The translations under genes and the position numbers were made by a program. Positions 1 through 12,792 of a stretch of DNA of 64,000 nucleotides are shown here, in pieces. Below the pieces are notes generated by a model. The model was not told the origin of the DNA, did no database searches, and saw only the letters and a list, made by a program, of their open reading frames with translations. Source of the stretch: Moniliophthora roreri. Lineage: Eukaryota; Basidiomycota; Agaricomycetes; Agaricales; Marasmiaceae. Within the stretch, counting starts at the first letter, position 1, and each line of letters starts with the position of its first letter. The stretch is taken from NCBI GenBank assembly GCA_001466705.2, contig LATX02000207.1, positions 372,001 through 436,000 on the forward strand. The letters are read 5' to 3'.

Positions 1-187
1 GTCTGGAAATGGGCAGTGTGAGTGTCACAAGTACAGTGAACAGTAGTATATATTAACGTGAGGTTCTAGGAAATATATCAGCTGTTTGGCATAGTAGACT
101 GCACCTTTGGCCCAATAACTAAAAAAAAGGCCTTGATTACAAGGGACCTTATAAGGTCAGTGGTTCAAGCTGGAGAGAGTAATGGCA

Positions 188-1520
188 GGAATTATTTTGG
201 CTGGTCATTTCTACTGCTTTATAATCCACCTTCTAAGCATTCTTACATACTTGCTTAAAATCAAAAACTTTTCTATTAAAAGCTCTTATATGGGCCAGCT
301 GGCCCTTATGGCCTTATTTACCCTTTTAAGCCCTTTTAAGCCCACACCACAAATTTCCGACATACGGTACCTGCTAATATGTCTAACCTAGAAAAGACCC
401 ACTTTTATTCATTGTACACTACTTTTGAATTGGAACACTTTGGTATGACACAAGATAATGGGTAATAAGGACTAGAGTGAGCCCAGTCTGCTAGTCATTG
501 CCTTAGAGAAGCTACAGTGTGTTGGAAAGTACAAAGAGCTATATGATATGCTATACAGAGGTGTCGAAGCTGTACTTCCTGACTTATCTATATATCAGAT
601 CTAAAACAGATCACTCCCAAAACCTGTAGGGAACCTAATTATGGCCCAATGAATGCATTGGCTAGTTAACCAAGCTCTCAAAGTGCTATCAAGGGGATTT
701 TAATTTCTACTTTACCTTTCTATGATATCTGCAAAGTGCAATCTGCAGTCAAACAGTACAGAGGTACTTAGAGGAGACGTTAAAACAGAAAGATGACTTA
801 GAACAGGAACAATCATAGAACGATCCTCCTTCAAAGTCAATATATGGATCAGANGGAATTATTTTGGCTGGTCATTTCTACTGCTTTATAATCCACCTTC
901 TAAGCATTCTTACATACTTGCTTAAAATCAAAAACTTTTCTATTAAAAGCTCTTATATGGGCCAGCTGGCCCTTATGGCCTTATTTACCCTTTTAAGCCC
1001 TTTTAAGCCCACACCACAAATTTCCGACATACGGTACCTGCTAATATGTCTAACCTAGAAAAGACCCACTTTTATTCATTGTACACTACTTTTGAATTGG
1101 AACACTTTGGTATGACACCAGATAACAGGTAATAAGAACTAGAGTGAGTCCACTCTGCTAGTCATTGCCTTAGAGAAGCTATGGTACCTTGGAAAGTACA
1201 AAGAGCTATATGATATGCTATACAGAGGTGTCGAAGCTGTACTTCCTGACTTATCTATATATCAGATCTAAAACAGATCACTCCCAAAACCTGTAGGGAA
1301 CCTAATTATGGCCCAATGAATGCATTGGCTAGTTAACCAAGCTCTCAAAGTGCTATCAAGGGGATTTTAATTTCTACTTTACCTTTCTATGATATCTGCA
1401 AAGTGCAATCTGCAGTCAAACAGTACAGAGGTACTTAGAGGAGACGTTAAAACAGAAAGATGACTTAGAACAGGAACAATCATAGAACGATCCTCCTTCA
1501 AAGTCAATATATGGATCAGA
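188..1520. repeat. 666-bp direct duplication flanking a single N
   Basis: Positions 188-853 and 855-1520 are nearly the same sequence, separated only by one N at 854. A handful of substitutions cluster around 445-535 and their counterparts, so the copies are not literally identical. The unique sequence continues only from the outer sides of the pair. This is what two overlapping contig ends or two haplotype ends look like when joined by a gap symbol. A true tandem duplication is the alternative. I see no gene in the block; the small open frames in it are repeated with it and resemble nothing. Confidence 0.85.
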
Positions 1521-2077
1521 GTCAAAGCAGGTGATCTCTTAATAAAGAATTCACTGGCAGCTAAACAATATGCGATAACCTAACTAGGTATAAGGTCATC
1601 TCAGAACAATGGAACTCACTTCTGAAGGACATCCACTACTTACAGACAGATACCACAAGACATACGAAGAATATCTAAATGCATAAGAAGTCCTAAATAA
1701 GACTGAGCATGCACTGTCAAAGGAGATAGGAACAGTAACAGCATGTTCCGACCTTGGAAATGTTGGCATCTAGGCCTCTACTGATGTGAGGATACTGGAA
1801 TGGGAAATGCTGTAAAGAGATGGGACGGATACAGCCATCCACTCCTAGATACCCGACTTAGAAAAAGAGAAAATACAAATTATAGAGCCCAGAATGCCTG
1901 GAAACATAGATACCTGCGTGGATATGGTTGGATACCCTAGTGGCCAGACTCCATGACATCTGAATATTCTCTCTTTTAGTATCTCCATCACTCATTTATT
2001 ATTTCCTGAATTATTGGACATTATTTATATTTTTCTGTAGATATATTCCTTGGACTGTATATAAAGACAGCTAGATA
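1521..2077. other. No gene seen; probably holds the unmapped left edge of LTR-J
   Basis: No coding signal is visible. A TATA-like stretch lies near 2057-2064. The LTR-J copy to the right must begin somewhere in this stretch, because its second copy at 3929 starts directly at an N and gives no boundary. An AATTA at 2009-2013 matches the AATTA that follows the ACA end of the LTR at 2794, so an LTR starting near 2014 is possible but unproven. Confidence 0.35.
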
Positions 2078-2794
2078 TTTGTACATGCTCAAGTAACTCT
2101 GCCCCCTCTGATTGTGAATACATGAAGAGTTTGTTTGGTGTATAAATTTGTGTGCCATTCCAGTTTTACTTCCTCACTTCAGGTCCTGGAGATTGGTTCT
2201 AAGTGACTCCAGAGAGATAGACATCTGATAACAAACTTGCATTGTAAGAGATAAGAGTAACATCTTGAGTGTGTTGTCGTGCTTTTCTAAGAGAAACTTT
2301 ACACCAAGAAGGAGCCTTGGGCATTGGAGTGTGGCCTGTGTGTGTATCAGGTTGTGACACACTTAGAGTCTTAGCAAGGGGTGTGCCTGTGCTGAACTCT
2401 TTGTAGAAATTGGTCTAGGACCTTTTCCAGTACACTGTGTGCTGTAGTTATCTTGAAGAAGTCTTGAACTCTGTAGGGTCAGACTATATCAGCTATCAAG
2501 TCTTTGTATGGGACTGTAGCTCTTGTGTTTTGTGCTTTGTGCACTGTGTTCTTGTGTGTGTGTTTGTGTGTTTGGACATAAACTCTTTTTAAAAACCCAT
2601 ATATACTCCTCTGGAGGTGAACACTTTGAAGTAGATTGCTTCCATAAGAGAGAGAATCAACCTAGCTAAGGGTTTTGTTGGCATTCTAAGTGTGGTAACT
2701 CTGATCACGTCGATCCACACTTGCACAACAAACTGAGTTAGACTTTTTGGAGGTTATCTTTTGGGTAGCTTTCCACTAGTCTTATTCTTAGACA
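2078..2794 (+). repeat. LTR-J, left copy (3' part of LTR)
   Basis: This stretch matches 3929-4646 almost base for base. Its last 115 bp also match 3288-3403, where a retrotransposon leader follows instead of flanking DNA. That pattern identifies it as an LTR: the same end is joined to internal sequence at 3409 and to flanking sequence at 2800 and 4652. A TATA-like box sits at about 2057-2064. The copies differ at a few sites, for example near 2316, 2371 and 2709. The left boundary is not resolved. The superfamily cannot be fixed because no polymerase is attached. Confidence 0.7.
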
Positions 2795-2799
2795 AATTA

Positions 2800-3286
2800 C
2801 TGCACAGCCCCATGACACTCCATGTACTCTTAATGTACATTTCTGATGCTGACTTGGTATGTTATTCTCTATTACACTGTTGTCTTTACTGACTACATAT
2901 ACTATAAGCCATATGTCCTCGCAACCCATCATTCTCATCTTATTCATGCCACCTCTGCTACTAAGGAAAGGTTCTCTCACATGCTGGACTCTCTTATTTC
3001 ACTGTGTTCTGAGCCTGTGTATTGCCATGACCACACAATCACATGCTGCTCCTCCACTCTCCCTTCTCTCTGATTGTCATTAATACTGCATCATTATAAG
3101 ACTCAAAGAAAGCCGCTGTTGCTGCCGAGGTCTCTACCTTGGACATACAGCCCTCATAACCGACACTCACACACCATCAGCCAGATCTCTTCTACAGCTA
3201 TGTCAGTACATAATACATCTCTTTGCTTGTCCTGAATATCCTCCCATGATCATGCAATTGCCCACCAAACTCCTTTATTGCTACAC
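2800..3286. repeat. Right flank of LTR-J, duplicated at 4652-5138
   Basis: This flank appears identical to 4652-5138. The first copy stops at an N (3287) and the second runs on into unique sequence. Flanking DNA should not be duplicated by transposition, so this is best read as a scaffolding artefact or as two haplotypes placed in series: one with a solo LTR, the other with the full element. No gene is seen in it. Confidence 0.75.
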
Positions 3287-3287
3287 N

Positions 3288-3927
3288 TGGCATTCTAAGT
3301 GTGGTAACTCTGATCACGTCGATCCACACTTGCACAACAAACTGAGTTAGACTTTTTGGAGGTTATCTTTTGGGTAGCTTTCCACTAGTCTTATTCTTAG
3401 ACAAATTATCTGGAGCCCACCATGAGGGGTGGATCTAGAATACCAACTAAAGCTCTAAGCTATCAAGAAACAATCTTTTTGAGGAGTATTTGCTTCTTAG
3501 AAAACACATCCAGATAATTTGACAAGTTTGAACTTGAGCCTGTTATAAAAAGAATAGAGGAATCATCAATAAGACTCTATCTTAACAGCTAGTTATCTAT
3601 AATTAGCAAGGGAATTAGGGATTCAGAATTGTCAACAGTGAGTGTCTGAACCTGAAACTCAGATTCCTGGTGCATTTCCACCTACTCTGGTAGCAGAAAA
3701 TTCATTAAGGTCAAAAAAGCAGAAAGGATCAAAGAAAAAGACTTCTAGATCAAATCCGACAGCTCCTGCCAGAGCAACTAGATCAGCAACTGTGACAGGA
3801 GCTGTTTTGCTAACAGATCCAGTTGAATTTAATAGAAGTGGACTTGTTTGTATTGATTCTCAAGCAAGTACTTCAATGCCATCTACTAGAAGAAGTACTA
3901 CCCCATCCACACCTGGTAGAAACATTA
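3288..3927 (+). mobile_element. LTR-J internal 5' end: LTR tail, leader and start of a gag-like frame
   Basis: The contig begins inside the LTR end (3288-3403), passes into a leader of about 230 bp, and then an open frame from about 3642 to the N at 3928. The encoded peptide is Ser/Thr/Lys/Arg-rich with a run of basic residues near its residue 30, plausible for the disordered start of a Gag. It has no ATG at its start and no zinc knuckle before the gap. The primer-binding site should follow the LTR near 3404-3425, but I do not recognise the tRNA. The rest of the element is missing in the assembly gap. Confidence 0.5.
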
Positions 3928-3928
3928 N

Positions 3929-4646
3929 TTCGTATATGCTCAAGTAACTCTGCCCCCTCTGATTGTGAATACATGAAGAGTTTGTTTGGTGTATAAATTT
4001 GTGTGCCATTCCAGTTTTACTTCCTCACTTCAGGTCCTGGAGATTGGTTCTAAGTGACTCCAGAGAGATAGACATCTGATAACAAACTTGCATTGTAAGA
4101 GATAAGAGTAACATCTTGAGTGTGTTGTCGTGCTTTTCTAAGAGAAACTTTACACCAAGAAGGAGCCTTGGGCACTTGGAGTGTGGCCTGTGTGTGTATC
4201 AGGTTGTGACACACTTAGAGTATTAGCAAGAGGTGTGCCTGTGCTGAACTCTTTGTAGAAATTGGTCTAGGACCTTTTCCAGTACACTGTGTGCTGTAGT
4301 TATCTTGAAGAAGTCTTGAACTCTGTAGGGTCAGACTATATCAGCTATCAAGTCTTTGTATGGGACTGTAGCTCTTGTGTTTTGTGCTTTGTGCACTGTG
4401 TTCTTGTGTGTGTGTTTGTGTGTTTGGACATAAACTCTTTTTAAAAACCCATATATACTCCTCTGGAGGTGAACACTTTGAAGTAGATTGCTTCCATAAG
4501 AGAGAGAATCAACCTAGCTAAGGGTTTTGTTGGCATTCTAAGTGTGGTAACTCTGATCACATCGATCCACACTTGCACAACAAACTGAGTTAGACTTTTT
4601 GGAGGTTATCTTTTGGGTAGCTTTCCACTAGTCTTATTCTTAGACA
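3929..4646 (+). repeat. LTR-J, right copy (3' LTR)
   Basis: Matches 2078-2794 with a few substitutions and one 1-bp insertion near 4176. It is followed by the same flank as the left copy. It begins directly after the N at 3928, so its left edge is cut by the assembly gap rather than by biology. Confidence 0.7.
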
Positions 4647-4651
4647 AATTA

Positions 4652-5138
4652 CTGCACAGCCCCATGACACTCCATGTACTCTTAATGTACATTTCTGATG
4701 CTGACTTGGTATGTTATTCTCTATTACACTGTTGTCTTTACTGACTACATATACTATAAGCCATATGTCCTCGCAACCCATCATTCTCATCTTATTCATG
4801 CCACCTCTGCTACTAAGGAAAGGTTCTCTCACATGCTGGACTCTCTTATTTCACTGTGTTCTGAGCCTGTGTATTGCCATGACCACACAATCACATGCTG
4901 CTCCTCCACTCTCCCTTCTCTCTGATTGTCATTAATACTGCATCATTATAAGACTCAAAGAAAGCCGCTGTTGCTGCCGAGGTCTCTACCTTGGACATAC
5001 AGCCCTCATAACCGACACTCACACACCATCAGCCAGATCTCTTCTACAGCTATGTCAGTACATAATACATCTCTTTGCTTGTCCTGAATATCCTCCCATG
5101 ATCATGCAATTGCCCACCAAACTCCTTTATTGCTACAC
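4652..5138. repeat. Second copy of the LTR-J right flank
   Basis: Same sequence as 2800-3286. After 5138 it continues into unique DNA (5139-5426), in which I see no gene but two imperfect copies of a roughly 90-bp segment (about 5190-5280 and 5285-5375). Confidence 0.7.
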
Positions 5139-5426
5139 TACCAAACTTCACAATTCTGCAGTGTTGTCCTTTGGTGCCTTAAAAACCTGCATTCCTGCTG
5201 CTAGAGTCACTTCCATGCACTGATTGTTTATATTGGCATTTATGATTGTGTCCAAAGTCATCTGCAATGATGCATATTCAAACATTCCCACTGCTAGAGT
5301 CACTTCTGTGCACTGATTATTTATATCGGCATTTATGATTGTGTCCAAAGTCATCTGCAACAATGCATAGTTGAATGAGTCCTGGCCTGCCAGCTCACCT
5401 GTTCCCATTTGCATGAATTCTCATAG

Positions 5427-5878
5427 GAGTACACCAATCTCTGCAAGAATATTCTTGATACTGTCTGCTGCATCAGGGACTTCAAGGCCTTTTGCCATGA
5501 AAGGTAAGCGTACTCTTGTATGATTTGTTTGGCCGCACCCCTTCTTACTCGCCTTTCAGGATAGGTGACTACTGCTGTTACCTTGCTGAATTCACCACTG
5601 GTAACAAGTGGAAAGACAGCACTGACAAGTTCCTTGAGGCTTACAAGGCTGCATCTAATGTTACTGTCACAGAACTTCCCTCTACATACTCTATTCGTCT
5701 TGGTCTCGACCTCTTCTCTGTCTTCTACTACAGGATCCCTAATAGGCCTGACCATGCTTGCCTTTTGGCCAAGCAAGCTTTCAATGATGCCATCCCAGAG
5801 CTGGATGCCTTTTTGGAAAGAGAACTATGAGACTCAAACAGCTCTGAAGGGGCAACCTTACTCTTTGGGCTTCTGACA
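5427..5878 (+). pseudogene. Decayed 14-3-3 protein fragment with retained intron
   Basis: Two exons (5427-5503 and 5560-5830) encode the middle of a 14-3-3 protein, a dimeric phosphoserine/threonine-binding adaptor. Recognisable stretches are GDYxxYLAEF, the LEAYKAAS segment, the IRLGL helix and LAKQAF followed by AIPELD. The intron at 5504-5559 starts GTAAGC and ends TTTCAG and keeps the frame. The N-terminal third is absent. After 5830 the family's NLTLW segment can still be read, but in another frame and after a stop, ending near 5878. Several normally invariant phosphopeptide-groove residues are changed. The retained intron argues against a processed retrocopy; a DNA-level duplication or capture of a host gene is more likely. 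Confidence 0.8.
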
Positions 5879-7427
5879 TGTAAGATTCAGGCATATGTTT
5901 TTGTTGCTATGTGCTGGCTTATACTAAATGTTTGCTTATTGACAGAGAAGCCTGCAGATGAGCAGATTATTGCATGATATGTATTCTTGGCCCTCATTGT
6001 TACTTATTGTGAAAGAGTATCTTTATTAATAGCAGCACTATTGTGTATAGAAAATAATGTATTCAGAGATGTGTCACCATAATAATAATTTTGCAGTTGT
6101 TTCATTATGAAGTACACCTGTTTTAGACACTGGAATACATGGAGACTTGGATACAAGAACATCAAACAACTTCTCTAGTGTAAACCCAAACATGCATATA
6201 AAATCTGTGCCATATGTCCTCCAGAATCTTTGATTTATCCAGAGGCAGCCTTATATCATTGCAGCCCTTGACTTTATCACTGCATAACATCCAATCCTCA
6301 ATAAACCACCCATAAAGTGGTATTGATGCATCCCATGAGTACTATTGTCCATTTGGGAAGTCTGGGTATGCTGCTGTAAATGCCATCCAGAATGCATTAA
6401 CTCCCCAGGTTCATTCTGTGGATTCAGGCCTACTTGCCAGTGGGAGGCTGAGTAGCCAGTGTTCAATGGATTTAACAAGAGAGGCCCAGTCTTGAACACT
6501 TTGGTGGTCAAAAGCGAATGGCAGAGGTAAAAAGAATGGCACATGCTAGAAATAATAATAAGTGTTACTGAAATCAAACGACAACACAATAATACACACC
6601 AAATTTGCAGCTGCAACATTAGAATCGGAAGCAGCCTCGCCTGGAGCAAATACATTCTCTAAAACAATGGAGACCAAACATCCAGAGTATTCCTGAAGTA
6701 GTGAAACCATAACATTTAAGGGCTGGTGCTTGCAGTTAGTCCTGACAAATGTAGTAGAAGAGTGTTGTTACACACAATGCTCCCATTTCTGAATTCAGCT
6801 GGTAGCTTCTGAGTCTGAATAACTTTCAAAATGACAGCAGTTGAAGACATTGTTGTGGTCGTTGATCAAAGAATTGACACATGTTTGTTGAAAGCATGTG
6901 TTGAACTGGAAAAATCACAAAGTCCCATGGCAGTTATGATAACTCCTCTCAAGTTTCCATGTCTGGGTCCACTTCCTCTTATTCATTTGAGTTCCAACAG
7001 GATTCCAGTGGTACCTATTACCCAATTCTCTTGTACTTCTAGCTAACATTCCTCAGTTTTCCAGCTGGTGAATTTGGAAGCTCGCTAAAAATCTGACCAC
7101 ATCTTTGCCTGTCTGGTTTGTCTCTGGAATGGCCATAAACTAAGAACAATGAAATGAAAGGATATTCATAAACATGCTGAATCAAGACTTCATCAACAGT
7201 ACTTGAATAACTTGCAGGATAAATCTGAAGGGTCTTGCAACAGAGAAGTCCATCAAAGCTCAACTTCCTCCGCACACAAGTCTCAGATGGTGTTACCACC
7301 ATCTTCCTTTGAGAACACATTTCCCAGTCGCATGCAGTCAAATACTATCCCATCCTTCTCGGACTTCAACAATGTGCTAATTTCTGCTTTGTGGGAGCCA
7401 CCAATGCAGAATGACCACTGAGAAGAA
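5879..7427. other. No supported gene; scattered open frames
   Basis: About 1.5 kb between the 14-3-3 remnant and the transposase. A minus-strand frame at 6251-6655 (134 codons) and another at 7039-7341 (100 codons) have ordinary amino-acid composition, but I recognise no family, and neither shows a convincing start, intron structure or motif. They may be remnants of other repeats. Confidence 0.4.
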
Positions 7428-10400
7428 TTGGCCAACATGGATTTTGACTTGAGCATAGACAACTGGCAGGAGATTCTCCATATGCTGGAAGACAAGAGGC
7501 TACATATATCATGTCATCTACCTGGTGAAGCAGAAGATGAAGGACTCAGAGAAGATAGAGAGGATCTCACAGAGGATGAATACCAAGCAGAAATCAATTG
7601 TGAGGGAGGTACGACCAATTCAGTTTACATTGAAGCCCAGATTCTGACATTAGTAGTACTAGTGTCAGATACTACATTCTGGCAGGGTTCTGATAGGATC
7701 CCTTCTAAAGATTTTGATATGTATTCATATTCTTCCAAGCCGGTGAGCTCCATACTTAACTTATACTTGGATATGTTGCTTACAAAATTCCAGATGTTTT
7801 TAACCCATCTCCTCTTCACCTTACTGCACCTCCACTTCTCAGAGGCTCAGAAGAAAGCTGTTCTTTCTTGGGCAAAGGAATTGGGTGCTCCATATGTACC
7901 AAGCCTCAAAAGCATCACCTTCTGTGGAAAGAAGATTGAAGAACTTATAGGTGATCCCACCAACAAAATGGTTGCTAGCTCAGGGAACATTTTTTATATC
8001 AATGATGTCAGGAAAGCTATTGCAAAGGTCAGCATGTTCAATCACTTTGTCTTGCTTTACTCAATGGTTTGGACAGGATTTTGCAAATCTCTTGTTGAGA
8101 AATGCAATGTCAGATTACCCACATGATGATGTGAAAGTCTCTCAGGCCAACCAGGGATCAAAAATGGTAAACTTGCCTCATGATATGCTTATGCTCACTG
8201 CATGGATCGATAACAAGACCTTCTTTGTTGGAGAACTTCTCTGTACCAAGAGCGGTGGATTTTTTATCCCAGATCACTTCTTTACAAGGAACATCAATAG
8301 CGAGAAGATCTTATTTGCACTTGGAAGGGACGTTGCTCGCACAGAAGTAAGTGTTTCTGCTGACACTTTCTATAGAACCAACCTGAATCATTTACAGGAT
8401 GGTTACAAGGTATCACGAGAAATGTGTTTGCTTGAGACTGCTTTATTTTTGCAAGATTATAAGGATCTTTTAAAGCACAGCAAGTTAGAATGCAGGTTTT
8501 CTGGTGCATAAAGCCTTTGGTGTCCCTTCTTGAAGCTGAGAAACCCTTAGAGTGTTCGAAAGAGTATGCAGCTTTAATGCCACACCCCAGACAGAAGCAA
8601 GCAGCTGGATGGATGGTGTATGGCGTCCCACTCATTTTTTTCATGGACGATGTCAGTGGCAATATCTCTAAGCAGTGGAATAAACACCATGCAATTTATA
8701 TGTCAAATTGTCTTCTGCCAAGAGAGATGATTGAGCAAGAATTTTTCATGCAGTTCCTCACATCTTTGCTGAAGATGCTCAAAAACCTATGCCTCTACTA
8801 TGAAAACATGAGGCCTGTGGTGCCAAAATACCTCTGAAAAAGGTATATATAAGTTCTTGATTCTCAGTTTTGTTTGTGAGTTGGTTTGGTGTGGTTCACT
8901 GTTACTGCAATGTCAAGAATAATTCTCAATGTCTTGCTCAGTAGTTCAGAGATGATTGCCTTCAAAACAACTTCTCAGATTGAAAATGGGTGTTTATTTG
9001 TATAATATTTATCGGTTTTGTGGTTTTATTAATCACTTTGAAAGCAAATACTAGTATAGATTTCAACCAGAAACTGCCCAAAGAATAAACTTCTTCTAAG
9101 TGAGAACAAAGGTACCTCTTGTACCTGAATATAGCCCTCTTAGCTATGTTCTGCAATGATTCTCAAGAGGACAAATCTTCTAGACACTGCTAGCCTGAAA
9201 CCCTCTCTGATTCACATTGAAACACCAGACTATACTGATGCACATTAGCNGTTTCTCTTATCAGAAAACATGCCTCTTGCATTAAAAACTAAGCTCTTCC
9301 TAGCTTTTATTTATATCTCTGGTTTGGGTTACAATTTTCAGGTCTCAACTAGCCTGTGCCTCTTGCACAATTAAATAAGCTAGGGCCCAAAGTGGTTGAA
9401 AAATACTGATTGCCAGTAGCTCTTCTACCTGAACAACAACGTCATACACTCTGGTAATCGGTGGGCAGTATCTCTCTTGCCTTCTACCTACAAAACACAT
9501 CCCCTTATATACTCTACAACATAAATAATCTAATATATCTGTCACAAATACAAATAAAACTGAGTCGGGTGATAAATATTATATAAACTGAGCTGTGTTT
9601 GGTAATTTCTCTGTCACAGTGTCTGATTGTAGTCAGGCTTCATAGCTATAATCTCTTTTATTCTTTTTCTTTGACAATTGTGCAGTCTTCTGACACTAAC
9701 TGTTTGAAATTTTCTCTATCAAATGGCTCTCCTTCCAATGCCTTTTGAAAATATTTTACTTCCATGCCGTTCTGCATGGTTTCTTCCTTCTCCATCTACT
9801 ATCATCTGCTCTCTGGATGCATAATATGCTTCCTTTTTCATATCTAAAGCATATGTGTAGGCTTGGCCATGCTGGCTTCTCATTATACAGCTTTGTCTTC
9901 TATTTTCCCGTGATACAGGTACACTTCTGGTAACTGATCATCTGTTTCATCTAATTTGATTTATCAGTATCTCAAGTATCCCCTGCCAATAATTTGTCTT
10001 TCTCTATTCTCTAATTTGTTATCATCTGTCTCATATCTGTTTCTCAACAATATTCTGTTTGGTATATCATTGAAGGCTTTTATTCTTCCTTCCAATTGGG
10101 TATGGTTTGAAAATATTATTAAAAGTGAAAATATTCCCTTTGGTATGCTTTCAATAGAGAGGTGTGATTGTGGTATGTTTCCCTACAGGTTTTGGGATGC
10201 TCCTCTGTGTTCAGATTTGCTGTTTATTTTCATACTAGCAGTGGTCAGGTACCTTTGTATGGCCTACCGTCAACCATTACTCTGCTAATATTTTGTATCC
10301 TTCTCTACTACTCACTTTGACTAGCTGCTCAGAGCTCACACTAGTTCTCAATTCCCTTATATCTTTCATTTTCAACCATAAAAGTGCAAGATATTCTCTA

Positions 10401-12792
10401 TTTGCATGTGAAATAAAAGGTAAAAGTTATGCATATTATTGCCTCATGTGACTCCAATGGAATTAATGAAAGGTTTTACTGACTCAATGAAGTATGTGGA
10501 GATTTGGCTTTAACAGTACAGATACTAACCTATATATGTTATAGTAAATGCTGGGAAGAGGGTGTAGTCACTTACAATTGCAAATGGGATGAAGAATGCC
10601 TTCTTCTTCTCTATCCACTCTTTTTTGCTGGCAATAATCCAATGCAGATGGAAGAGTCCAGCTAATACAGCCTCAACTCAAACCTTTTTTGTTGAACCTG
10701 TAAAGTTGGTGGACTGAAAGTGGTGAAGGAATCTGATGAAGGATTTGGGAAGTTATTTGAAGTACAAGGCAACCTAACTTATTCACTGGTTACTGACTTA
10801 CCTCTGCAGTCTGGAGATCTTCATATGCCCAAAGAGACACTTGCTAACATTCATGAACAAATCTGAAGAGCTACCATGTATGGTGGTACCAATAAAGTTG
10901 TGGCACACCAAACTGAGACTGGAACTTCAGACTCGTCAAGCGATGCTGCTATTCAGGTGGTGCTAGCATTGGGAAAATTGATGTATTCTCAGGTTCCTAG
11001 GGACGTGGAGTCACAGTGACAAGTGCAGCTGAAGTTGGATGAGAAGATGAACGAGCTGCTTTCAAGTTTTCCCATTAATCCCCTTCTCAGAATTTCCAGT
11101 GTGCAATATTAAATACCTCTGATTCTCAGCTCTGATTGTTATTTTGTGGTAGGGGTTGATATCCACCTGGATACACCAATGGAGATTTTGCACACCATAC
11201 TACTCGGTGTCGTCAAATACTATTGGGGTCAGACAGTAGTTATTCTTAACAAAGGTAAATACTTTGGCTTATTCGAGACCAGACTGGCTTCAATTGAGGA
11301 AGGCAGTCTGAAAATTCCCAAGATAACAGCAGAATATATGTGCAAGTATAAGGAGAGCCTTATTGGAAAGCATTTTAAGAGCCTTGCTCAGGTCATGCCG
11401 TTCCTAGTGTATGACTTAGTTCTGAAGGAAGTTCTGGAAGCCTGGACTGTTATCAGAGAGCTTGTAGTTTTGGTCTGGCATGTGGAGATCAAAGATTTGG
11501 AAGTATACTTGGTATGCAATCTTATTTTTGTTGGCTTTCTCTCTGACCCTTCCTTATGTTAGGCCAACCTCTCTGCAACAATTGAGGCACTTTTGAATGT
11601 TACATCTCAGTGCTTGCCAAGCATTCTCATTACAAAACTGAAGTTCCACTTTTTGGTTCATCTTTCTGCCTACATCCATCGCTTTGGGCCTCCTCTCATC
11701 TTCTCAACTGAGCGATATGAATTGTTCAACCATGTATTTCACTTATCTTGTACACATAGTAACCAACAAGCACCAAGTAAAGATTCTTGCCACACCTTCA
11801 CCTCTTAAGACATTGTGAAGCACATAGTGACTGGTGGGTACTGGTTGGACCCAGTTTTGCAGAAATGGGTTTGTGCAGGACCTACTGTGCTGTCCCACAT
11901 GGCGCAGCATCCTGAGCATTGGTGGCTCTTGGCTATAAATAATACCAAAACTCATGAATCTGATAGGCCTACAATTTTCATGTCTAGAGACTACTAATAT
12001 TCTTACTGCTTTAGGAACTGCCATTTATCCCTGGAAAAGAGGCAAATTAGTTTCAAGACAGAAGAAACCAGAGCTCACCTGGGCTGAAATGAAGGTGTCA
12101 AAGATTGCAAGTAGCAGGTTACTTCATACTTCCTCTCAGAAGCTATATTATGCTGCAGAGGCTGTTATAGCACAGAACAGTGACACAGTCTGTATGGGCT
12201 CATTTATGCTTTTCAGTGCAGAGAACTCTCTTCTGGTAAGCAATTGTCTTTGTTATGTGCATGTATGATCTTACTCAATTCCCAATGAAGTACCAAGTTG
12301 GTTGAGTAACAGAGATTCTGGCCTCTTCAGAATGCAGCTGGGGGGCTTCCATCATTGTTGTGGAGACCTTTACATTCCTCTCCAAACCTCATGCTACTCT
12401 GCATATGCCTTGCCTCGAGCCTGCCACAGGAGAGCAAATAATCATCTGAAGACTTGTAAGTCTGTTTTTTGGCTGGAGTGATAGGTACTGAACTTTCACA
12501 GGACATTCTTTGCAGCAGTATAAACACTCAGCACAACTGTATCAGAGCAGGATGTAACACATTGAAGAAAAAGGTGATTGCTCAAGGCCACAATGAAACT
12601 ACCCGCTTTTGAGACATAGTCAGCCACAAAGAGGATAACTACTATGTTCTCAATGTGCATGCTCTGCATAATCATGCTGTCATATCTCATGCTCTCCCAG
12701 AAGCTCTTCACAGCAAGCTCAAGAGAGTGATGCTCTCCCCCTCTAAATCAGAGGAGATCTGGAAAAGTGCTGCATATAGAGTGTGTAACTAG
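7428..12792 (+). pseudogene. Plavaka-like DNA transposase, intron-containing, broken
   Basis: The exons encode the large transposase family common in agaricomycetes that I associate with the Plavaka (CACTA-like) group. Pieces seen in order: FSEAQKKAVLSWAKELGA-VPSL (about 7840-7900); a SQANQGSKM segment after an intron at 8028-8080; the hallmark FMDDVSGN-SKQWNKH (about 8640-8690); AGNNPMQMEE and CKVGG (10635-10710); the KET...IHEQ segment (about 10830); DTPMEILHTILLGVVKYYWGQ (11170-11235); RFGPPLIFSTERYELFNH (about 11680-11735); NYYVLNVHALHNHAV (12630-12680). Introns near 11111-11151 and 11512-11562 join cleanly. In-frame stops at about 10655 and 10685, another near 11808, and the 1.7-kb interruption after 8838 show it is dead. 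The family name is from memory; the homology itself is clear. Confidence 0.7.
8838..10557. other. A/T-rich interruption inside the transposase gene, with N at 9250
   Basis: The transposase reading stops near 8838 and resumes near 10558. The 1.7 kb between has no recognisable coding content and contains a single N at 9250. Unlike the other Ns in the window, I see no duplicated sequence around it. It may be an inserted element, an enlarged intron or two misjoined contigs. I find no LTR ends, terminal repeats or target duplication at its edges. Confidence 0.45.

Noticed and set aside
182..1058. Two small hydrophobic open frames (182-391 and 864-1058) as genes
   Set aside because: They are the same sequence repeated by the 666-bp duplication, have no recognisable motif, and lie in low-information DNA.
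6251..6655. Minus-strand 134-codon frame as a gene
   Set aside because: No family, start context, introns or conserved motif could be supported; it may be part of an unrecognised repeat.
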